A DNA stretch of 8,682 nucleotides from NCBI GenBank assembly GCA_946403615.1, contig CAMJAO010000074.1, positions 1 to 8,682 of the forward strand. Direction: 5' to 3'. Shown here piece by piece: positions 1 through 4,807 of the stretch. Below the pieces are notes generated by a model. It ran no database searches, had not been told where the DNA came from, and worked only from the letters and a program-made list of their open reading frames with translations. Numbering within the stretch: position 1 is the first letter of the stretch; the number at the start of each line of letters is the position of its first letter. Source of the stretch: an uncultured Prevotellaceae bacterium. Lineage in GTDB: Bacteria > Bacteroidota > Bacteroidia > Bacteroidales > Bacteroidaceae. The position numbers were made by a program, and so were the translations under genes.

Positions 1-1
1 C

Positions 2-826
2 CTCTTCGAGATGTATGAGGAGATTACCGACGTGTTCCCCGGCGACCTCGCCAATGAGATCAACGGTGTGAAATATTACAAGCCGATGATGATTTATCCT
101 GCCATCCACTACACCATGGGTGGTATCTGGGTTGACTACGAACTGCAGACCTCTATCCCCGGCTTGTTCGCTATCGGTGAGTGCAACTTCTCCGACCACG
201 GTGCAAACCGTCTCGGTGCTTCCGCACTGATGCAGGGCTTGGCCGACGGTTACTTCGTGCTGCCTTACACCATCCAGAACTACTTGGCCGACCAGGCTGT
301 CTGGCCGAAAGTATCGACCGACCTGCCCGAGTTTGCTGAGGCTGAGAAGGCTGTCAATGCAGAAATCGACCGTCTGATGAACATCAAGGGCAAGCGCTCC
401 GTTGACTCTATCCACAAGGAACTCGGCCACATCATGTGGGAGTATGTGGGCATGGGCCGCACCGCAGAGGGCCTGAAGACTGGTCTGAAGAAGATGCATG
501 AACTGGAGAAGGAATTCGACACCAACCTGTTCGTGCCCGGCTCGAAAGAGGGTCTCAATATCGAACTTGACAAGGCTATCCACCTGCGCGACTTCTTCAC
601 CATGGGCCAACTCGTGGCATTCGACGCACTCTCACGCAATGAGTCTTGCGGCGGCCACTTCCGCGAGGAATACCAGACGGAGGAAGGCGAAGCCAAGCGC
701 GACGACGAGAACTACTTCTACGTGGGCTGCTGGGAGTACAAAGGCAAGGGCAATGAGCCCGAACTCATCAAAGAGCCGCTGGAGTACGAGGCAATTAAGG
801 TTCAAACACGTAACTATAAGAACTAA
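2..826 (+). CDS. frdA: Fumarate reductase / succinate dehydrogenase flavoprotein subunit, C-terminal part (5' truncated by window)
   Basis: Catalytic, FAD-carrying subunit of quinol:fumarate reductase (or succinate dehydrogenase), which interconverts fumarate and succinate at the cytoplasmic side of the inner membrane. Only the last ~274 residues are present; the frame is open to the left edge, so the N-terminal FAD-binding domain lies outside. Counting from the first Met in the window (nt 11), HYTMGGIWVD (33-42) carries the conserved active-site His, GLFAIGE (51-57) is the FAD-contacting strand with the conserved Glu, and GANRLGASALMQG (64-76) holds the substrate-binding Arg (R67). The rest is the helical capping C-terminal domain. 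The extended C-terminus ending in NYKN resembles Bacteroidetes proteins. It is followed after 146 bp by frdB in the same direction. In Bacteroidetes the usual order is membrane subunit, flavoprotein, iron-sulfur protein; fumarate reduction is the likely main direction in an anaerobe, but sdhA is an equally valid family name. Confidence 0.95.
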   Translation, partial: LFEMYEEITDVFPGDLANEINGVKYYKPMMIYPAIHYTMGGIWVDYELQTSIPGLFAIGECNFSDHGANRLGASALMQGLADGYFVLPYTIQNYLADQAVWPKVSTDLPEFAEAEKAVNAEIDRLMNIKGKRSVDSIHKELGHIMWEYVGMGRTAEGLKTGLKKMHELEKEFDTNLFVPGSKEGLNIELDKAIHLRDFFTMGQLVAFDALSRNESCGGHFREEYQTEEGEAKRDDENYFYVGCWEYKGKGNEPELIKEPLEYEAIKVQTRNYKN

Positions 827-827
827 G

Positions 828-963
828 GGCCCCCTCCCTGTCCCTCCCCGAGGGGAGGGAATGATTAGTCAACAAATTGTAACAAACCAAATAAGAAAAT
901 ACCCCTATAACCTCCGAAATTAGGTAACTACGCCTCCCCCTCGGGGGAGGAAGGGAGGGGGGC
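828..963. repeat. REPIN/MITE-like inverted-repeat element in the frdA-frdB gap
   Basis: Two GC-rich arms of about 33 nt (828-860 and 931-963) are imperfect reverse complements of each other and flank an AT-rich core of about 70 nt. Each arm also contains its own near-perfect hairpin: 841-849 pairs with 852-860 (TCCCTCCCC / GGGGAGGGA, two-base GA centre), and 933-940 pairs with 943-950 (CCTCCCCC / GGGGGAGG). The element starts one base after the frdA stop codon and ends 9 bases before the frdB start, so it occupies essentially the whole gap. Two inverted REP-type palindromes separated by a short spacer is the layout called REPIN/BIME in other bacteria; assignment to such a family is inference because copy number in the genome cannot be seen here. 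The purine-rich right arm also lies where a ribosome binding site for frdB would be. Confidence 0.75.
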
Positions 964-972
964 TATCATATT

Positions 973-1731
973 ATGGCAAAAAATATTTCATTTACAATAA
1001 AGTTCTGGCGCCAGAACGGCCCCAAGGACCAGGGTCATTTCGATACGCACGAAATGCACGACATCCCCGATGATACCTCGTTCCTCGAGATGCTCGACAT
1101 CCTGAATGAGGAGCTCATCAACGAAGGCAAGGAGCCCTTCGTATTCGATCACGACTGCCGCGAGGGTATCTGCGGTATGTGCTCACTCTACATCAACGGT
1201 ACGCCTCACGGCTTGACAGAGCGTGGTGCCACCACCTGTCAGCTCTACATGCGCCGCTTCAACGATGGCGACGTTATCACCGTCGAGCCCTGGCGTTCGG
1301 CTGCCTTCCCCGTGATTAAGGACTGTATGGTCGACCGCGGTGCCTTCGATAAGATTATCCAGGCTGGCGGCTACACCACCATCCGTACCGGTCAGGCTCA
1401 GGATGCCAATGCCATCCTCATCCCCAAAGAGGATGCCGACGAGGCTATGGACTGCGCTTCTTGCATCGGTTGCGGTGCCTGCGTGGCTGCTTGTAAGAAC
1501 GGTTCTGCCATGCTCTTCGTGTCATCGAAAGTCAGCCAATTGGCTCTGCTGCCGCAGGGTCGGGTAGAGGCTGCCCGCCGTGTGAAGAACATGATTGCCA
1601 AGATGGATGAACTCGGCTTCGGTAACTGCACCAACACCCGCGCCTGCGAGGCTGTGTGCCCGAAGAATGAGACCATCGCCAACATCGCCCGCCTCAATCG
1701 CGAGATGATTAAGGCCAAGATGAAGGATTAA
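973..1731 (+). CDS. frdB: Fumarate reductase / succinate dehydrogenase iron-sulfur subunit
   Basis: Electron-transfer subunit (252 aa) passing electrons between the quinol-binding membrane anchor and the FAD of the flavoprotein. The N-terminal ferredoxin-like domain has the [2Fe-2S] ligands C62, C67 and C70 in CREGICGMC, with C89 as the probable fourth. The C-terminal domain shows the exact family spacing for the other two clusters: C164, C167, C170 and C229 (before Pro) for [4Fe-4S]; C174, C219 and C225 for the second, [3Fe-4S] by homology. An extra Cys (C161) sits just before this motif. The loop between C70 and C89 is longer than in the E. coli enzyme, which I believe is usual for this phylum. 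ATG 973 is the natural start; GGAGGGG from the preceding repeat lies about 10-13 nt upstream, though Bacteroidetes rarely depend on such sites. The gene is probably cotranscribed with frdA and ends before the terminator at 1786. Confidence 0.97.
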   Translation: MAKNISFTIKFWRQNGPKDQGHFDTHEMHDIPDDTSFLEMLDILNEELINEGKEPFVFDHDCREGICGMCSLYINGTPHGLTERGATTCQLYMRRFNDGDVITVEPWRSAAFPVIKDCMVDRGAFDKIIQAGGYTTIRTGQAQDANAILIPKEDADEAMDCASCIGCGACVAACKNGSAMLFVSSKVSQLALLPQGRVEAARRVKNMIAKMDELGFGNCTNTRACEAVCPKNETIANIARLNREMIKAKMKD

Positions 1732-1785
1732 TACGGCGAAATCTTTTTCGACTACGAATTACAAGAAATTGTCGAATAATAATGG

Positions 1786-1820
1786 TGGCGGACCTCAAGG
1801 GTTCGCCATTGTTTTATTAT
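1786..1820 (+). terminator. Factor-independent terminator of the frd operon
   Basis: A 9-bp stem (TGGCGGACC at 1786-1794 with GGTTCGCCA at 1800-1808, one G-U pair) closes a 5-nt loop and is followed directly by the T-rich run TTGTTTTATTAT. It lies 55 nt after the frdB stop codon. A weaker inverted repeat, TTCGAC (1747-1752) with GTCGAA (1771-1776), precedes it. Confidence 0.8.
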
Positions 1821-1953
1821 CAGGATTTTGAAAAGGGTAGGAGGGGGTTAAGCCCGAATCGGGCATTAGTCTATTACGCGCTAACAACTATTCATTTTGT
1901 CATATCATCATAACGCTAATGACCGATATGGGTTAAAAATATAGGTAAAAGAG
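1821..1953. other. Non-coding intergenic stretch with a short GC palindrome
   Basis: I find no supportable gene here. The only clear structure is the palindrome GCCCGAATCGGGC (1852-1864), with no T-run after it. A farther, weak inverted pair is CATTAG (1864-1869) with CTAATG (1916-1921). Such short dyads in Bacteroidetes intergenic DNA can be repeat-family members, operators or transcript-processing sites; the sequence does not decide. Confidence 0.4.
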
Positions 1954-1984
1954 TTTGTCATTCTGAGAGAAAAACGTAACTTTG
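1954..1984 (+). promoter_or_regulatory. Bacteroidetes-type housekeeping promoter for the SH3-like protein gene
   Basis: TTTG (1954-1957), a 19-nt spacer, then TAACTTTG (1977-1984) match the Bacteroidetes primary sigma pattern TTTG / TAnnTTTG. Transcription would begin roughly at 1990, leaving a leader of about 20 nt before the first ATG at 2011. Since no other promoter is visible before the antiporter gene, it may drive both. Confidence 0.75.
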
Positions 1985-2010
1985 CCCGCATAAAGCAACA
2001 AAACATTTTT

Positions 2011-2451
2011 ATGATTATGAAAACGAGAATCGTATTGATGTTCTTGTGCCTGTTGGGTGGTATGACCGTCAGTGCACAAAGTATGAAAATGGTAGTGGAC
2101 AAAGACGGTGAAGTGGTAGGACGTTATGTTAAGACCAACGCAGACTCCTATACTGTGGATGTGCAGGATTCCTACGATGTGCCTAAGGCCGGCAACCGTG
2201 TGGTAACCTTCAGCGCTGCCGCCGGACAGGGGATTGTTTACCGCAATCAGGAATTGTCTGGTAATATTAATGTGCGTAGCGCTGCCAGGCACAACGCCCG
2301 TGTCATCGCTAAGATACCCGAACCCGAGGGCGTGCCCGATGTCTATCCCTGTCTGGGAAAGAAAAACGGCTATTTCAAAATTCGCATCAACGGCAAAGTG
2401 GGCTATGTGCGTGAAGACGTGGCTTGCTGGGATGGCATGTGCACATTCTAA
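2011..2451 (+). CDS. Small secreted SH3-like domain protein
   Basis: A 146-residue exported protein of unknown specific role. Residues 3-23 form a typical signal peptide (MKTRIV, a hydrophobic stretch, then VSAQS), predicted to be cut after SA; there is no lipobox cysteine, so a soluble periplasmic product is expected. The C-terminal half (about 82-138) looks like a bacterial SH3 domain: the entry motif NINVRSAAR (85-93) and the late strands KKNGYFKIRINGKVGYVRED, the pattern found in envelope proteins that bind peptidoglycan or peptides. The middle (27-68) is a strand-rich segment with no family I recognise. Mature cysteines are C114, C139 and C144, the last two near the C-terminus and possibly disulfide-bonded. 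ATG 2011 and in-frame ATG 2017 are both possible; the second gives a more standard MKTR start. The 50-bp gap to the antiporter gene suggests a shared transcript. Confidence 0.85.
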   Translation: MIMKTRIVLMFLCLLGGMTVSAQSMKMVVDKDGEVVGRYVKTNADSYTVDVQDSYDVPKAGNRVVTFSAAAGQGIVYRNQELSGNINVRSAARHNARVIAKIPEPEGVPDVYPCLGKKNGYFKIRINGKVGYVREDVACWDGMCTF

Positions 2452-2501
2452 ACAATTGTTGTAGTTGAGGCTTTGGTCCGAAACCTGAGTATGCGCACAT
2501 A

Positions 2502-4001
2502 ATGAAAGAAAAAGCCCCCTTGCCCCGTCCGATTATTGCTGTCATCCCCGTTGTGGTGCTGATTTGCTTTTTGGCTATAGTCATCACGATTTTTGGCAGC
2601 GACTCGCTCAGTGGTGGCAGCCAGGTATCGCTGTTGATGGGCATGGCTGTCTGTGTGTGCATCTCCATGGCCTTTTATAGTGTTCCGTGGAGCACATTCG
2701 AGGAACAGATCAAGAAAACGTTGGGCGGGGTGTCCATAACCCTGCTCATCTTACTGTGCGTCGGCATGTTGTCCGGGTCGTGGATGATCAGCGGCATAGT
2801 GCCCACACTTATTTACTACGGTGTGCAAATCATGTCACCGCAATTTTTTTTCGTGTCGGTGTGCATTATTTGCGCCTTGGTGTCGTTGCTCTCCGGCAGT
2901 TCGTGGACCACGATAGCCACCATTGGCGTGGCATTGTTGGGCATTGGTCATGCTTTGGGTGTGTCGGAAGCGTGGACGGTGGGAGCCATCATCTCGGGTG
3001 CCTATTTCGGCGATAAGATGTCGCCGCTCAGCGACACGACGATACTCGCCTCATCCGTAACGGGCACCGACCTGTTCACCCATATCCGTTATATGACGCT
3101 GACCACGGCACCCACATTCATTATCACACTCATCATCTTCTTTTTCGCAGGATTGGGTCATGGCGAGACCACTTCATTGCAGGTGAGCCATTACACCGAA
3201 GGGCTGGAACAGACTTTTCACATTTCATTGTGGACACTGTTGGTGCCCTTGCTCACTGGTGTGCTCATCGCCCGTCGGGTGCCATCGCTCATCGTGCTCT
3301 TTCTGTCTTCTGTGATGGCGGGTATCGTGGAGCTCATCCTTCAGCCGCATATCCTCACGGAGATAGCCTCGGGTGGGAAAATGGCCGACGTGTCGACGTA
3401 TCATCTTATCAAGGGTCTTGCGGTCACCTACTATGGTTCTACGGCGGTAGATACGGGCAACACTTCACTCAACGAACTCATCTCGACGGGCGGAATGGCA
3501 GGCATGTTGAACACCATCTGGCTTATCCTTTGTGCCATGTGTTTTGGTGCAGCCATGGTAGCCAGTCGCATGATTGAGAGCCTGACGCGGGTCATTGTCC
3601 GCTTCGTGCGCAACCGTTTCAGCCTTGTCTCCTCTACCGTTGGTACAGGCATTTTCCTGAACATCACCACAGGCGACCAGTTCATCTCTATCGTGCTCAA
3701 CGCCGACATCTATAAAGATGTGTATCGCAAGCAGGGCTACGAGTCACGTCTATTGAGCCGCACCTGCGAGGATTCGGCCACAGTCACTTCTGTGCTCATT
3801 CCGTGGAACACTTGCGGCATGACGCAATCGACCATTCTCGGCGTTCCCACACTGACCTATCTGCCCTATTGTTTCTTCAACCTCATCAGTCCTCTGATGA
3901 GCATGATTGTCGCGGCTGTCGGTTGGCGCATCCGTCGGCAGCAACCGCCAGAAACAGACCAACAAACGTTAGAACAAGATAGCATGAAACCAGAGTTTTG
4001 A
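2502..4001 (+). CDS. nhaC: NhaC-family Na+/H+ antiporter (possibly malate/lactate type)
   Basis: Polytopic inner-membrane transporter of 499 aa, a normal length for the family, with about 11-13 hydrophobic segments (for example 10-31, 42-60, 76-97, 115-133, 200-217, 241-257, 262-281, 336-356, 455-474). The signature GAYFGDKMSPLSDTT (166-180) is the NhaC hallmark. SGSSWTTIATIG (131-142) and the C-terminal DSATVTSVLIPWNTCGM (424-440) are further conserved family segments, placed in the discontinuous ion-path helices by homology. NhaC proteins exchange internal Na+ for external H+; the related MleN of Bacillus couples malate uptake to lactate export, and sequence alone does not separate the two. 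ATG 2502 starts a protein with a short positive N-terminus and directly follows a three-codon ORF (stop overlapping as TAATG). No promoter is visible in the 50 bp upstream; a hairpin follows at 4038. Confidence 0.93.
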   Translation: MKEKAPLPRPIIAVIPVVVLICFLAIVITIFGSDSLSGGSQVSLLMGMAVCVCISMAFYSVPWSTFEEQIKKTLGGVSITLLILLCVGMLSGSWMISGIVPTLIYYGVQIMSPQFFFVSVCIICALVSLLSGSSWTTIATIGVALLGIGHALGVSEAWTVGAIISGAYFGDKMSPLSDTTILASSVTGTDLFTHIRYMTLTTAPTFIITLIIFFFAGLGHGETTSLQVSHYTEGLEQTFHISLWTLLVPLLTGVLIARRVPSLIVLFLSSVMAGIVELILQPHILTEIASGGKMADVSTYHLIKGLAVTYYGSTAVDTGNTSLNELISTGGMAGMLNTIWLILCAMCFGAAMVASRMIESLTRVIVRFVRNRFSLVSSTVGTGIFLNITTGDQFISIVLNADIYKDVYRKQGYESRLLSRTCEDSATVTSVLIPWNTCGMTQSTILGVPTLTYLPYCFFNLISPLMSMIVAAVGWRIRRQQPPETDQQTLEQDSMKPEF

Positions 4002-4037
4002 ACTCATTAAGACTCTTGTCAATACATTTCTATCAAT

Positions 4038-4070
4038 TATTGGAGGTCATCGTGGCCTCCAATATTTATA
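4038..4070 (+). terminator. Hairpin terminator after the antiporter gene
   Basis: A 12-bp stem (4038-4049 with 4053-4064, one G-U pair, TCG loop), TTGGAGG on the left and CCTCCAA on the right, followed by an A/T-rich tail (TTTATATAAT) rather than a pure T-run. Its position 36 nt after the antiporter stop and before the next promoter supports termination, but the weak T-tract lowers certainty. Confidence 0.65.
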
Positions 4071-4101
4071 TAATCAAAAAATATTCACTAAATTTGTGAA
4101 T
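4065..4101 (+). promoter_or_regulatory. Promoter and probable autoregulatory operator of the higBA cassette
   Basis: TAAATTTG (4089-4096) fits the Bacteroidetes -7 box TAnnTTTG; TTTA (4065-4068), 20 nt upstream, is an imperfect -33 match. The box occupies the spacer of an inverted repeat, ATTCAC (4083-4088) and GTGAAT (4096-4101), extended by further A/T matches outward. A dyad over the core promoter just ahead of a toxin-antitoxin pair is what HigA-type repressors bind in characterised systems; binding here is inferred. Transcription would start near 4103, which argues for translation from ATG 4144. Confidence 0.65.
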
Positions 4102-4143
4102 TTTGAAAAGAATCCATATCGTTGCACACAAATAGAGAATTAT

Positions 4144-4443
4144 ATGGTAATAGAATACGAAAAAGAGTATCTTGAAGAACTTTACAATGACGGGAGGTGC
4201 AAAAACAAGAAATACCGTTTTCAAAAGCCCGTCATCACGAAATACCAGAAGCGCATAGATACGCTAATGGCCGCCATTCGTATAGAGGACCTCTTTGTGT
4301 TTCATTCTCTCAATTTCGAGGCACTGGACAATGGTTATTACTCTATTCGTATAGACTATCACTATCTTAAAATAAGACAAGAAGGGACAGAACCTGTTGT
4401 CACCATTTGCACCGTAACAGACATAACAAATCATTATCAATAA
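4144..4443 (+). CDS. higB: HigB-like toxin (RelE/ParE superfamily mRNA interferase)
   Basis: A 99-aa protein resembling HigB toxins, small ribosome-dependent RNases that cut mRNA and stop growth until neutralised by HigA. Family-like features: MVIEYEKEYLEELY at the start, the basic segment RFQKPVITKYQKRID (25-39), LFVFHSLNFEAL (50-61), SIRIDYHYLKIR (67-78) matching the usual SxRxNxxxRxxF strand, and the terminal TDITNHYQ close to the ELSNHY-type ending of the family. The usual Arg of the SxRxNxxxR strand is replaced near the end by Lys/Leu, so activity is not certain. A longer frame could begin at GTG 4096, but that codon lies inside the promoter box, so ATG 4144 is preferred. The antitoxin gene follows after 8 bp. 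A/T content is clearly higher than in the flanking genes, suggesting later acquisition. Confidence 0.85.
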   Translation: MVIEYEKEYLEELYNDGRCKNKKYRFQKPVITKYQKRIDTLMAAIRIEDLFVFHSLNFEALDNGYYSIRIDYHYLKIRQEGTEPVVTICTVTDITNHYQ

Positions 4444-4451
4444 TATAAACA

Positions 4452-4751
4452 ATGAATAGAACAACAACACACCCGGGAGATATATTGAAGGAAGAACTTC
4501 AAGCAAGAGGCATTTCACAGAAGAGATTTTCTGAGGTGCTTTCTATTCCTTATACTCAACTCAATGAGATACTGAATGGCAAACGTCCTGTAACAACCGA
4601 TTTTGCTTTGATGATGGAGGCGGCTTTGGGCATCAACCCTGAACTGCTTATTAACATGCAGACACGTTATAATATGTCGGTGGCACGGCAGAAAAAATCT
4701 TTGTCTGAAAGATTGATTACCATCAAAAGGAATTGCGCAGCAGTGTTTTAG
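4452..4751 (+). CDS. higA: HigA-like antitoxin, XRE-family transcriptional regulator
   Basis: A 99-aa antitoxin and DNA-binding protein that would bind and neutralise the upstream toxin and repress their shared promoter. The N-terminus HPGDILKEELQARGISQKRFSEVL (7-30) is the HigA/VapI signature, and the helix-turn-helix covers about 21-43 with the recognition helix in SIPYTQLNEILNGKRPVT. The following EAALGINPELLINMQ is the typical post-HTH helix, and the C-terminal basic stretch ends in CAAVF. Length and all core motifs are intact, so the gene appears functional. Toxin-first order with short spacing is the classic hig arrangement. The sequence shares the A/T-rich composition of the toxin gene. 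The helicase gene starts 56 bp downstream without an obvious promoter, so read-through from the cassette is possible. Confidence 0.92.
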   Translation: MNRTTTHPGDILKEELQARGISQKRFSEVLSIPYTQLNEILNGKRPVTTDFALMMEAALGINPELLINMQTRYNMSVARQKKSLSERLITIKRNCAAVF

Positions 4752-4807
4752 GCTATAAGCGATATTTCAACCACAAATATAGCGATTTACCTATCAACTA
4801 ATCATTT

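Noticed and set aside
498..923. 141-codon open frame on the + strand overlapping frdA
   Set aside because: Alternative frame of frdA running into the repeat element; low-complexity Ser/Thr/Arg-rich translation with no family resemblance.
2451..2460. AACAATTGTT palindrome as a terminator after the SH3-like gene
   Set aside because: Has no loop or T-run and low stability; more likely chance, and the downstream antiporter gene has no promoter of its own.
4096..4143. Longer toxin reading frame starting at GTG 4096
   Set aside because: The GTG is part of the predicted -7 box and precedes the predicted transcription start; family alignment favours beginning at ATG 4144.
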